Part shown: positions 26,765 through 35,900 of the stretch, piece by piece
Layout of the letters: each line of letters opens with the position of its first letter
Numbering within the stretch: the stretch's first letter is position 1
DNA from: an uncultured Ruminococcus sp.
GTDB lineage: Bacteria > Bacillota > Clostridia > Oscillospirales > Acutalibacteraceae
Direction: 5' to 3'
DNA length: 64,000 nucleotides
Assembly: GCA_902773635.1 (NCBI GenBank)
Contig: CACYFH010000013.1
Coordinates: forward strand, 1 to 64,000
Program-made: the position numbers and the translations under genes
Notes under the pieces: generated by a model
What the model saw: only the letters and a program-made list of their open reading frames with translations
Told to the model about the DNA's origin: nothing
The model's database searches: none

Positions 26765-27064
26765 TTGAAGAAGCTGTTACTGATCACCGGCGTCGTCCTG
26801 ACGGCATACCTGATCCTGATGACGACGGTCGCGCCGCGCTCTGCCGCGCCATCCGTCAGCGCCGCGGATATCGTGCAGGAGCCGCCCTATCTCGTCACGG
26901 AGCGCGACGGCTGCGTCGCCGTCTACCGGAACGGGTCGTTGATGAAAACCACCGATACCCTCGTGTCGAATCTGCCGAAGTCCGATATATCCCGTCTCAA
27001 AGAGGGCATCCGGCTCCAAACGGAAAAGGAGCTGAAAGCCATCCTCGAGGATCTCTGTTCCTGA
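26765..27064 (+). CDS. BofC-like small secreted/anchored protein
   Basis: About 99 residues. One N-terminal membrane or signal helix (about 5-22, LLLITGVVLTAYLILM), then an outside domain PYLVTERDGCVAVYRNGSLM followed by LPKSDISRLKEGIRLQTEKELKAI, resembling the C-terminal domain of BofC, a sporulation checkpoint protein. TTG 26765 is preferred because GAGGTG lies six bases upstream; GTG 26756 overlaps that site. Monocistronic. Similarity to BofC is pattern-based, so the functional link is tentative. Confidence 0.7.
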   Translation: MKKLLLITGVVLTAYLILMTTVAPRSAAPSVSAADIVQEPPYLVTERDGCVAVYRNGSLMKTTDTLVSNLPKSDISRLKEGIRLQTEKELKAILEDLCS

Positions 27065-27086
27065 CGCTTGCGTTGCACTTTCGATG

Positions 27087-27118
27087 TGTAGGGGCGGCGC
27101 CCTCGACGCCCCGCCCGA
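27087..27118 (+). repeat. REP-like palindrome
   Basis: GTAGGGGCGGCGCCCTCGAC followed by its mirror GCCCCGCC. Same family as 7197 and 62542. Confidence 0.65.
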
Positions 27119-27131
27119 TCAAACCGGGATA

Positions 27132-27160
27132 TTGCAAAACTCTTTCGCATAGTATATAAT
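27132..27160 (+). promoter_or_regulatory. Promoter of the phosphoesterase-CYTH operon
   Basis: TTGCAA (27132-27137), 17-nt spacer, TATAAT (27155-27160), 31 bases before the ATG. Confidence 0.8.
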
Positions 27161-27191
27161 TGTATGTATTCAGAAACGAGGGAGGGATCAT

Positions 27192-28001
27192 ATGTCAAAG
27201 GCTGTGACGACGCGCTATACGGTCGATACCAGTCTGCGCTTGAAGCGTCCGGTACGCATCGCCCACGTCTCCGATCTTCATGAGCGCAACTGCGACGATA
27301 TCCTTTCTCTGATGGAGCAGGAGAAGCCCGACCTCATCATGGTCACGGGCGATACCTTTGAGCGTTATGACAACCGTCCCCAGTATGATTTCTACCGCCG
27401 ACCGATCAAGCGCCTGATCATCAATACGATCCACTACACGAACTTCCTGCTGACCAAGATCGAGCCCAAAAGCCGCAAGGCGAACGTCGAGAACGTCCAT
27501 CGCTTTCTCAGCCGCGCCGCGCGTCTCGCGCCCGTGTACATGAGCCTCGGCAACCATGAGCAGAAGCTCCTCGACGAGGACTATCTCTTCCTCGCGCAGA
27601 ATGGCGTCACCCTGCTGGAGAACGCCGATACCGCCGTACAGCTCGGGGATTTTTCCTTCACCCTCGGCGGCATGTCCGTCTGGGACTATGAGGAGTGGCT
27701 CCCCACCTTTCTGAGCAAGAGCGGCTACAAGATACTACTGTGCCACGAGCCCAACCAGTATATCCAAGAGCTTGTCGATCAAAATATCGACCTCACCCTC
27801 TCCGGCCATACCCACGGCGGTCAGATGCGCATCGGCAGGAAGGGCATGGGCTTTTTCGTCCCCGGTCAGGGCCTTTTCGGAAAGTACGCCCACGGCTGTT
27901 TTTTTGACGGCAGGCTGATCGTTTCCGCCGGCTGTGCCAACACCGTCGCCTTCCCGCGACCCTTCAACCCGCGGGAGCTTGTCATGATAGAATTGAGGTA
28001 A
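27192..28001 (+). CDS. Calcineurin-like metallophosphoesterase (YaeI/YkuE-like)
   Basis: 269 residues. Binuclear metal phosphoesterase signature in order: VSDLHE (about 25-30), MVTGDTFER, LGNHE (about 117-121), and LSGHTHGGQMRI (about 198-209). No signal peptide or clear membrane helix, so cytoplasmic or peripheral. Substrate cannot be read from sequence; relatives act on phospholipid-linked or nucleotide substrates. First gene of an operon; ATG of the CYTH gene follows its TAA directly. Confidence 0.9.
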   Translation: MSKAVTTRYTVDTSLRLKRPVRIAHVSDLHERNCDDILSLMEQEKPDLIMVTGDTFERYDNRPQYDFYRRPIKRLIINTIHYTNFLLTKIEPKSRKANVENVHRFLSRAARLAPVYMSLGNHEQKLLDEDYLFLAQNGVTLLENADTAVQLGDFSFTLGGMSVWDYEEWLPTFLSKSGYKILLCHEPNQYIQELVDQNIDLTLSGHTHGGQMRIGRKGMGFFVPGQGLFGKYAHGCFFDGRLIVSAGCANTVAFPRPFNPRELVMIELR

Positions 28002-28529
28002 ATGATGGAGAAATTTGATATCCAGTCCGCACCGCTCGAGATCGAGCGCAAATTCCTGATCAAATATCCCGATATCGCCGCCCTGCAGAGGATGCCCGGC
28101 TATCGCGTCCTACATATGGAGCAGACCTATCTGCACGCGGACGCGGACTTCATCGGCGGGCGCATCCGCCGCATCGCCGAGGGCGACAGCGTGCGCTATA
28201 TCTATACTTATAAGGAAAAGCTCACCGAGATGACCCGCCGCGAGTATGAGCGGGAGCTGACCGAGCAGGAATACCGTGACCTCATGCTCCACAAGGAGCC
28301 GCAGTCCATGACCATCCGCAAGGACAGGCATTGTTTTCTGTACGCCGATCTCTTATACGAGCTGGACGTCTATGAATTCTGGGACGATCAGGCGACTTTA
28401 GAAGCCGAGGTCAAGAGCGAGTCCACCCCGATCCCCGTCCCGCCTTGCGTCGAGCTGATCAAAGAGGTCACCGGCGACGTCCGCTATAACAACTCCCGCC
28501 TCGCCTTCAACCACGGCGTGATCCTTTAA
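28002..28529 (+). CDS. CYTH-domain protein
   Basis: 175 residues. The CYTH fold binds triphosphates with metal in a beta-tunnel. The signature EIERKFLIKYP (about 13-23) starts the domain; IYTYKEKLTEMTRREYEREL supplies the basic/acidic tunnel strands, and EVKSESTPIPVPPC appears late. Class is either inorganic triphosphatase or adenylate-cyclase-like; most bacterial members of this size hydrolyse tripolyphosphate. Directly follows the phosphoesterase stop (TAAATG), so translation is coupled. Confidence 0.88.
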   Translation: MMEKFDIQSAPLEIERKFLIKYPDIAALQRMPGYRVLHMEQTYLHADADFIGGRIRRIAEGDSVRYIYTYKEKLTEMTRREYERELTEQEYRDLMLHKEPQSMTIRKDRHCFLYADLLYELDVYEFWDDQATLEAEVKSESTPIPVPPCVELIKEVTGDVRYNNSRLAFNHGVIL

Positions 28530-28700
28530 GGCTCCCTTTGGTAAAGAGAGGACGCGCGCGTCGCAATCCGGAGGAATTGCATGATTGTCTGAGGCGAAGC
28601 CGAGTTTCCATTGATCATTTTAAGCATATAAAGCGAAAAGCCCCGCGCTCAGCGCAATATCATTAAGTTAAGCGAAGGCTCCCTTTGGTAAAGGGAGTTT
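28528..28700 (+). repeat. Dispersed repeat fragments (CTCCCTTTGGTAAAG type)
   Basis: Two copies of GGCTCCCTTTGGTAAAG at 28530 and 28677, separated by about 147 bases of palindrome-rich DNA. Same repeat type as at 30764, 47197, 47382 and 58208. No gene seen. Confidence 0.7.
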
Positions 28701-28713
28701 TCGATCAAGCGGA

Positions 28714-29088
28714 TCAGGCTTCATGCGCCTTTTTCCATTTTTTGATCTGCGCTTCAATATCCTTGATTTCCTCGGCGTTCGCAAGGCTGTTCAGGTAAGC
28801 CGAGAAGAGACCGGGCATGCCGTTTTCAGAATTATCCTCAAGGTATTCGCGCAGGAAAAATTCCTCTTTTGTGAGCTTCGGGGAGAATTTTCTTGCATAA
28901 CTGCGGGAAATCAGCTCGAAGCCTTCGATTTGCACGACGTCTTTTTTCATCAACGATTTGATCAGAGAGTGGACGTAGCTGTCCTTCCATGTTTTTTCGC
29001 CGGAAAGCTCGACAATCTCAGAGCAGGATAGGGGTCGGTCGACGCTCCATAGGAGGTTCATAATTTGTTTTTCACTTTTGGTTAGCAT
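28714..29088 (-). CDS. BlaI/MecI-family transcription regulator
   Basis: 124 residues from ATG 29088 (AAAGGAG upstream); the frame extends 27 codons further but without a ribosome site. Winged helix with MLTKSEKQIMNLLWSVDRPL, then SYVHSLIKSLMKKDVVQIEG, the recognition part, and a C-terminal dimerisation helix region. BlaI/CopY-type repressors are released by a cognate sensor protease, but no blaR1-type gene is next to it. Divergent from the beta-helix lipoprotein at 29273, which may be its target. Confidence 0.85.
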   Translation of the reverse strand: MLTKSEKQIMNLLWSVDRPLSCSEIVELSGEKTWKDSYVHSLIKSLMKKDVVQIEGFELISRSYARKFSPKLTKEEFFLREYLEDNSENGMPGLFSAYLNSLANAEEIKDIEAQIKKWKKAHEA

Positions 29089-29272
29089 GGTTTTCACTCC
29101 TTTTTCACCGGTTTTGATAATTATAAAAGAAGCGCATGAATATGTCAATGATTTCTTATGATTTTTCACATAAACGTCAGATTTCTGTCACGATGTGATC
29201 AATATGCGGGTGTATAGTTTGACTGTAATCAAAAATGATTCACAAAAACCTTTCAAATAGGAGGAATACACC

Positions 29273-30565
29273 ATGAAAAAGAAAGTAATCGGCGTGCTCT
29301 TAGCCGCGCTTATGTTGACAGCATCCCTCGCCGCATGCTCCGGCTCTCAGAATACCGCGGAGGTGACCCAGACCTCGGTGACCACCCCCGTCACCCGGAA
29401 CCAGACCGCCACCCAGTCCGCTCAGACCGCGACCCAGGCGCAGAGCAGCTCTGATTTCAGCGGCGTCGTCACCACCGCGAACGTGACCTCCGGCGGCGCG
29501 ATCAACGCCTCCGAGCTTTTCACCGAGCGCGACCTCACCCAAAACGCAGATACCTCGTCCGCAACCTCATACACCCTTACCGATAACAACACCATCACGA
29601 TCACCGAGGCGGGCGTCTACGTCCTCACCGGCTCGGCGAGCAACGCCACCGTGATCGTGGAAGCCGCTGACGACGCGAAGGTACAGCTCGTCCTCAACGG
29701 CGTGACCGTCAATAACACTTCCGCTCCGGCGATCTACGTCAAGAGCGCGGATAAGGTCTTTGTCACCACCGCTCAGGGCACGGAGAACACCCTCAACGTG
29801 ACCGGCGCCTTCACCGCCGACGGCGAGACCAACACCGACGCGGTCATTTTCAGCAAGGACGACCTCGTGCTCAACGGCCTCGGAACCCTGAACATCACCA
29901 GCTCCGATAACGGTATCAGCGGCAAGGATGATATCAAGATCACCGGCGGTACGATCAATATTACCAGCGCCTCCGACGCGATCGAGGCCAACGACAGCAT
30001 CGCGATCGCCGACGGTACCGTCAATATTACCTCTCAGAAGGACGGTCTCCACGCGGAGAACGACGAGGACAACAGCACCGGCTATATCTATATCTGCGGC
30101 GGCACGATCAATATTGAGGCTTCAAGCGACGGCGTCCAGGCTACCACGGCCGCCCAGATCGACGGCGGCACCATCAGCGTCAACGGCTCCGAGGGCGTCG
30201 AAGCCACCTACGTTCAGATCAACGGCGGTACCGTCACCGTCAATGCCTACGACGACGGCATCAACGCGTCGGCTAAGTCGACCGCATATACCGTCACGGT
30301 TGAGATCAACGGCGGCGACATCACCGTCAACATGGCGCAGGGCGACACCGACGGCGTCGATTCCAACGGCAATCTCTACATCAACGGCGGCACCATCAGC
30401 GTCAACGCCCAGTCTCCCTTCGACTACGACGGCGAAGCCCAGCACAACGGCGGCACCATCATCGTCAACGGCACCGAGACCGACCAAATCACCAACCAGA
30501 TGATGGGCGGCGGTATGATGGGCGGCGGCATGGGCGGCCCCGGCGGTATGGGCGGCTTCCGTTAA
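29273..30565 (+). CDS. Cthe_2159-type beta-helix carbohydrate-binding lipoprotein
   Basis: 430 residues. Lipobox LAAC (Cys about 22), Ser/Thr/Gln-rich linker (about 25-65), then a region of short beta-helix turns with the recurring units GGTINI, DGVQAT and INGGTVTVN. This matches the family described as binding cellulose and pectic polysaccharide (Cthe_2159-like, DUF4353). The tail is Met/Gly-rich (MGGGMMGGGMGGPGG), unusual and possibly flexible or metal binding. Function by family: carbohydrate contact at the cell surface. Downstream ends in repeat-rich DNA. Confidence 0.82.
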   Translation: MKKKVIGVLLAALMLTASLAACSGSQNTAEVTQTSVTTPVTRNQTATQSAQTATQAQSSSDFSGVVTTANVTSGGAINASELFTERDLTQNADTSSATSYTLTDNNTITITEAGVYVLTGSASNATVIVEAADDAKVQLVLNGVTVNNTSAPAIYVKSADKVFVTTAQGTENTLNVTGAFTADGETNTDAVIFSKDDLVLNGLGTLNITSSDNGISGKDDIKITGGTINITSASDAIEANDSIAIADGTVNITSQKDGLHAENDEDNSTGYIYICGGTINIEASSDGVQATTAAQIDGGTISVNGSEGVEATYVQINGGTVTVNAYDDGINASAKSTAYTVTVEINGGDITVNMAQGDTDGVDSNGNLYINGGTISVNAQSPFDYDGEAQHNGGTIIVNGTETDQITNQMMGGGMMGGGMGGPGGMGGFR

Positions 30566-30952
30566 ACCAATCCAATACACCCCAGGTTTCAAATAATCAT
30601 TCCGGTCATCGCGAGGGCTTTTGCCCGTGGCAATCCCACAAAGAGGGAATCCAACGTTTCAGCTTCAATTTGTGGGAATGACAGCGGTTTTATACAGGGC
30701 GTCGGTTCATCCGGCGCCCTCAGCTTGTCAAATAGTCATATTAGTGAGAGGCAGACGGATTTCAAGGCTCCCTTTGGTAAAGGGAGCTGTCGCGATTAAG
30801 CGACTGAGGGATTGTATGAATTGTTTGAGGCGGACACGCGTGCCCGCCGAGTATCCAAAGTCCGAGGGTGCCGGTTCATCCGGCGCCTTGTTTTTTAGCT
30901 CATAATGCAGGGGACGACGCTCGCAACGTCCCGACGTCCGCAGATATTTCCG
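30566..30952. repeat. Repeat-rich gap (GTGGCAATCC and CTCCCTTTGG families)
   Basis: About 390 bases without a gene. CATCGCGAGGGC..GTGGCAATCC..GGGAATGACA (30606-30680) is a large imperfect palindrome also found near 57853; GGCTCCCTTTGGTAAAGGGAGCTG (30764 on) belongs to the family at 47197 and 58208. A GGGACGACGC..GTCC palindrome follows at about 30908. Confidence 0.7.
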
Positions 30953-30981
30953 TTGACAACCCCTTCTCCCGATGCTACAAT
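30953..30981 (+). promoter_or_regulatory. Promoter of the PqqD-like gene
   Basis: TTGACA (30953-30958), 17-nt spacer, TACAAT (30976-30981). Confidence 0.82.
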
Positions 30982-31021
30982 ACTCTCGAACCCACTATAC
31001 ATTATATATAAGGTGATCCGT

Positions 31022-31282
31022 ATGAAGCTCAATGAAAATTTCCTGATCCACACCTCCGACGGCGAGACCCTCCTTGTCCCCACGGCGGAAGCCTCCTTCC
31101 GCGGCATCGTCCGCTGCAACAAGAGCGTCGAGGCGATCCTGCGCTGTTTGGAGCACGGCGCGGATGAAGAGGAGATCGTTCAGAGTCTATGCGACCGTTT
31201 TGACGGCGATGAAGCCGATATCCGCGCGGACGTGAAGTCCGTTCTGTCCGATCTGCGCGGCGTCGGCGCGATCGACGAATGA
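31022..31282 (+). CDS. PqqD-family peptide-binding protein
   Basis: 86 residues from ATG 31022 with AAGGTGATC upstream; the longer frame from 30905 overlaps the promoter. The order MKLNENFLIHTSDGETLLVP, then a winged-helix C-terminus ending VLSDLRGVGAID, matches the PqqD/RRE fold that in RiPP pathways binds a leader peptide. No radical SAM enzyme or precursor peptide is visible next to it, so it is an orphan here. Has its own promoter and terminator. Confidence 0.82.
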   Translation: MKLNENFLIHTSDGETLLVPTAEASFRGIVRCNKSVEAILRCLEHGADEEEIVQSLCDRFDGDEADIRADVKSVLSDLRGVGAIDE

Positions 31283-31310
31283 TCTATACAAAGAATCATG
31301 AAAAAACCTC

Positions 31311-31345
31311 GGCTGTATGCTTTTTTGTGGCATACAGCCCTATTT
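31311..31345 (+). terminator. Terminator of the PqqD-like gene
   Basis: 10-bp stem GGCTGTATGC/GCATACAGCC with T-rich loop and weak T tract after it. Confidence 0.8.
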
Positions 31346-31546
31346 TATACAAAAAGCTGAGAAACCGACTAAAATCTTGATATAATTCATACAAATATTT
31401 CATCTTTTATTTCTGCCTCAGAAATATTATCGTGATATGAGTGTGATATAATGACGATGTGTAATTCTAACATGGGTCAATAGGGGATGAACGATTGAGG
31501 AAATTCCCGAACTCATGGGAGAAAATCTTGAAAAGGAGGGAAATTT
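31346..31546 (+). promoter_or_regulatory. AT-rich upstream region of the adhesin gene
   Basis: Two TATAAT boxes preceded by TG-like bases (31380 and 31447) may be -10 elements; no clear -35 is seen, so activation by a regulator is possible. A TCCC/GGGA hairpin lies at about 31505-31521 before the AAAAGGAGGG ribosome site. No gene is seen in it. Confidence 0.4.
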
Positions 31547-32905
31547 TTGCTGAATTCTTTTCGAAAGAAAGCAAAGTTGAAGAGCCGTGCGCTCAGCCTT
31601 TTGCTGGCGGTTGTGCTGGTGCTCTCTCTGCTGACGGTCGGATTGACAGCGACGATCTCGGCTGATACGAGCGCCAAGACGTTCTACTTTGATACCACAA
31701 AGTACACGGATTGGGAGCCGTCCACAGGCGAGCAGCTCGTCGCGACCTTTACCAACAGCAGCGGGGCGCAGGTCGGCGCGGTCGTTTCTTTGACCAAGCG
31801 GAAAGCGAATCTTTGGTCGCTCACCGCTCCCGCGGGATCTGCCAATATCCAGCTTTATGTCGTCAAAAACGGCTTCACCATGCTGAGCAACACCCCTGCA
31901 GCAGGCAAGCAGCGCGTCTTCTTCAACAACGCGAAAGCGAACTGGAATCCGCCCAAGGTCTACACATGGAACGACAGCAGCGTCTCTGAGAAGGCGTGGC
32001 CCGGCAACGCGATGACGCAGATCGGTACGTCAAAGTATTACTACTATGATACGCCGTACAACAACGTCATCTTCAACAACGGGTCCAACGTCCAGACCGA
32101 CGACCTCAAGATCGAGAAGCCGAATCCTGTCTTTTCCAAGGCGAGCGGCAGCGGCTGGGACAACGCGGCATACTATAAATGTTATGCCAACGTCGACCTG
32201 ACCGACCGCCCCGAGAACGCGGACGTGATCTACGCTGCCGGCGAGAACACGACCAAGTTCAGTAAGTATGCCTATAAGAGCACGGATCCCAGGAACTTCA
32301 CAGACCCCGAGACCATCTACCTCTACGCGCCCAACTGGACGGACGCGTCCAAGGTACAGGTGGGCTGGGACTACAACGATCCTTATCAGACGAAGGTCAA
32401 TATGACCGCCGACAGCGCCTACGGTACAGGCTTCTACACGGCGACAGTACCTCAGGGCGCTACCCTGCAGTTCTGGTACGGAGAAGCAAGCTCCAAGCAG
32501 ACCGTATCTCCTCAGAACGGTAACAACTGCTACACCCTCAAGAACAATGCCAATATCTGGTGCAACCCCGCCACCGCGGAGAACGGTGAGTACACCGACC
32601 TGACCGCGGGCATCGAGGCGAGAAACCAGCACCAGACCGGCAACGCCTTCTGGGTAGATGCAGTCTACTACGACTACCTCTCCGATACTGAGCTGACCGA
32701 CGGCTGGCTGAACCCCAAGAAGGCAGGTACAGGCCACAACGGTTCTGCGGACGACTGGTATGAGAACTACCAGTTCAACAACCTGATCAGCGCCTATGCC
32801 GGCGCCAACGGCGTCACCTTCCCGCTGTACTTCGGCAACTTCTGTAACACCCCGAAGTCTTACGGCTACAATAATCAGGGTGTCAGTAGCCATGGCGGTC
32901 CGTAA
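31547..32905 (+). CDS. Large surface adhesin, N-terminal part with starch-binding-like module
   Basis: 452 residues ending at TAA 32903-32905, after which the same frame continues to 36055. TTG start with AAAAGGAGGG upstream. Signal peptide about 1-38 (long basic start, as in pilins). Residues about 124-190 (FFNNAKANWNPPKVYTW, then YYYYDTPYNNVIFNNGSNVQ) look like a CBM26 starch-binding module; a second beta-rich module follows at about 250-350. The stop reads GGP* where nearby family members would have GGPY, so TAC to TAA is the simplest change. The product alone lacks a wall anchor and would be secreted. Confidence 0.8.
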   Translation: MLNSFRKKAKLKSRALSLLLAVVLVLSLLTVGLTATISADTSAKTFYFDTTKYTDWEPSTGEQLVATFTNSSGAQVGAVVSLTKRKANLWSLTAPAGSANIQLYVVKNGFTMLSNTPAAGKQRVFFNNAKANWNPPKVYTWNDSSVSEKAWPGNAMTQIGTSKYYYYDTPYNNVIFNNGSNVQTDDLKIEKPNPVFSKASGSGWDNAAYYKCYANVDLTDRPENADVIYAAGENTTKFSKYAYKSTDPRNFTDPETIYLYAPNWTDASKVQVGWDYNDPYQTKVNMTADSAYGTGFYTATVPQGATLQFWYGEASSKQTVSPQNGNNCYTLKNNANIWCNPATAENGEYTDLTAGIEARNQHQTGNAFWVDAVYYDYLSDTELTDGWLNPKKAGTGHNGSADDWYENYQFNNLISAYAGANGVTFPLYFGNFCNTPKSYGYNNQGVSSHGGP

Positions 32906-32944
32906 GGCAACGCGATCAAGGGCCTGTACAACTATTATTATTAT

Positions 32945-35900
32945 GTGAACAACTCCAACGGTATGCCCGACCTGCATTATGCAGTCCAGGGTCTTGCCGG
33001 TAACGCGCTGGAAAGCGACGGTACCATCCGCTTCTCCTCCGGCGCAAGGATGCCCTATTTCGACAGCAACTGGCTGAAGAACACGAAGGTCAGCGATCGC
33101 TCTATCGGTACGACCGTCGCGTCCTACTTCCCGTTCAGACAGACGGATCTGGGTAACGGCGTTACCAAGTACAGCTTTGACTCTCAGAACGGTACGGATA
33201 ACGTATTCTTCAACTGGAGCGGCAGCACCCCGAGCTCTGTCGGCTACAGCACCGACGCCGCGAATTACGGCGTGGATGACGGTTTGAAGTACTTCATGTA
33301 CAATACCGCCTCCGGCAAGGGTATCTTCCCCTTCAACCGCCAGAACGCCAGCAACGGCGGCAACAATAACCTTGACTACGGCTTCGGCATCAAGATGGAG
33401 ATGGACTTCCGTATTCCTGAGGGCGGTATACTGCCCGACGGTAATGATTGTAAGTTCTCCTTCTCCGGAGACGACGACCTGTGGGTCTATATCTCCGAGC
33501 TCAAGCCCGACGGCACCCCCGACTATGAGAACGCGATCCTCGCGCTCGACCTCGGCGGCAACCATAAGCAGGCTGAGGGTGAGATCAACTTCCGCACCCG
33601 CACCGCTACTACCACCACCAAGGCTGTCACCGCGACCCAGAACATCAACTTCAAGAGCGACACCATCTATGTAGAAGACAGCTACAACTGGGGCTCTATG
33701 TGGATGCATGCGTGGGACGGCGATACCAAGGACTTCCAGATGGGCAGCGTCACCGTCAACGGTAAGAAGTATTATACCGCTACTCTTGCTCAGATGGGCA
33801 ACTGCAAGAAGTTCCTGGTTCAGAAGGCGAACGGCGACTGGACCAATAAGTCCGCCGACGCGACCATCACCTCTCACTACGGCAACGTAACATATGCGAA
33901 CAACCCCAACTGGATCGGCGACGCGAACACCGACGTCAGCTTCACTTCCAATAATCAGGGTATCACCTACTCGACCAAGACCAAGACGGATCTCGGCTTT
34001 GCGGATCTCTCCGGCTCCGGTTCCGACGGTCTCGCCGCTACCGGCGCGGGCAACTCCTTCGATCCCAAGAAGACCTACCACATGAGCGTTTTCTATATGG
34101 AGCGCGGTATGCTGGAGTCCAACTGCAAGATCGAGTTCACCATGACCCCGATCCCGCCCGCTGAGAACGAGTTCACCGTTGAGAAGATCGTCAACACGAC
34201 CGACGTCAACGCGGGTCTCAAGGAAGAGCTGACTTCCACTCAATTTGATTTCGCGACCTCTGAAAACGGCGTGGTCAATAAGACTGCGGAGTACAAGCTC
34301 AACGGTTATAGTGATGAGACAGTCGATTCCTCCACCGGTAAGTTCCAACTCCGCGACGAGGATTCCGCGTACTTCAACAACCAGTACGCGACCGGCTCCA
34401 CCCTCAAGGTCACTGAGACCAAGCCCTCCTCCGGTATCAATTACGGTACCACCACCTGGAAGGTCATCAACAATAACACCGGTAACTCTACTTCCGGCAG
34501 CGGCCTTTCCACAAACGATATTTCCTTTGATAACGGCGACAACTCCTTTGTTTCCAGAACCGTTGTCTTTACCAACACGCCCGACGTCGGCAGTCTGAAT
34601 CTCTCCAAGACGATCGTGGATGACACCGCTTCCCACAATACCGTTTCCGATATCACCGACGAGTTCTCCTTTAAGCTCGAGGTCGATATGAACGGCGGCA
34701 ATAACTATCAGGGCTATCCGCTCAAGTATACCCTGCATACCGCGAACGGCGACATCCCCGTCACCACCGACGACGACGGCACGTTCAGCTTTGAAGCCAC
34801 CGACAGCGTGACCATCAGCGGTCTGCCCGTCGGCGCGACCTATAAGCTCACCGAGCTTCCCGCCACCGGCTATAAGCCCTATCAGATCAAGCAGGGCAGC
34901 GGTAGCGGCTCGAGCTTCACGAGCGGCGTATTCTACCCGACCGTCAGCACCGGCTCCTCGGATATCACCGTCACCAATATGCAGAGCAGCGTCACCGCTG
35001 AGCTGAGCGTGAAGAAGTCTCTGCAGGTCGAGGGCACCGATTCCGAGCTCCCCTACATCACCGGTGGCGACAACGGCCTCTTCTCCTTCAAGGCGGAGGG
35101 CTTGGGCGCGACCCCGTACACGACGGGCGTCGACAGCCAGCCTGTCAACACCATCAGCGTAGCGGGCACCTATCAGACGGTCAGCAAGACCGGCGCGGAC
35201 GGCGAGGCAGTATTCACCGCCAGCTCCGACTTCCTGAACATCAAGCACGCGGGCGCATACCTGTACAAGCTGACGGAGGAAGCCACCGTCAACGGTACGA
35301 CTCCCGATTCCCTTGATCCGGACGATATGATGACCTATAAGAGCGATATCTCGACCGACTCTCACCAGTATTTGGCGCTGATCAAGGTCGATCAGAAATC
35401 CGCGACCGATACCTCTCTTGAGGTCAAGTCCGTTGAGTATTACAACTACGACGGCACAAGCGCGATCGGTATCTCCACCTTCGACGACAGCAACAAGATC
35501 ACGACCGACACTCCCGAGTTCGTCAACACGATCGAAGCCGCTTCCGTCAAGGTCGAGAAGAAGAGCACCGACGGTTCCAAGCTCGAGAACGCCGCGTTCA
35601 GCCTGTATAAGGTCACCGGCGACGGCGATTCCGCTTCCATGGTCGACGCGAACCGCATCGACGGCGTAGCGAAGAATACCGATGAAAACGGTATCATCGA
35701 GTGGTCGAACCTCGATATCTACGCCCACACCGATTCCTACACCGCTCTGCCCGAGTACCAGTGGTATGCTCTGGTCGAGAACACCGCTCCGGAAGGCCAC
35801 GCGAAGGACAACAGCATCATCTACTTCACCCTTCCGATGGTCGAGATCAAGGACGGTACGCCTACCGTCAAGTACGACGTCACCTACAAGCTCATCAACG

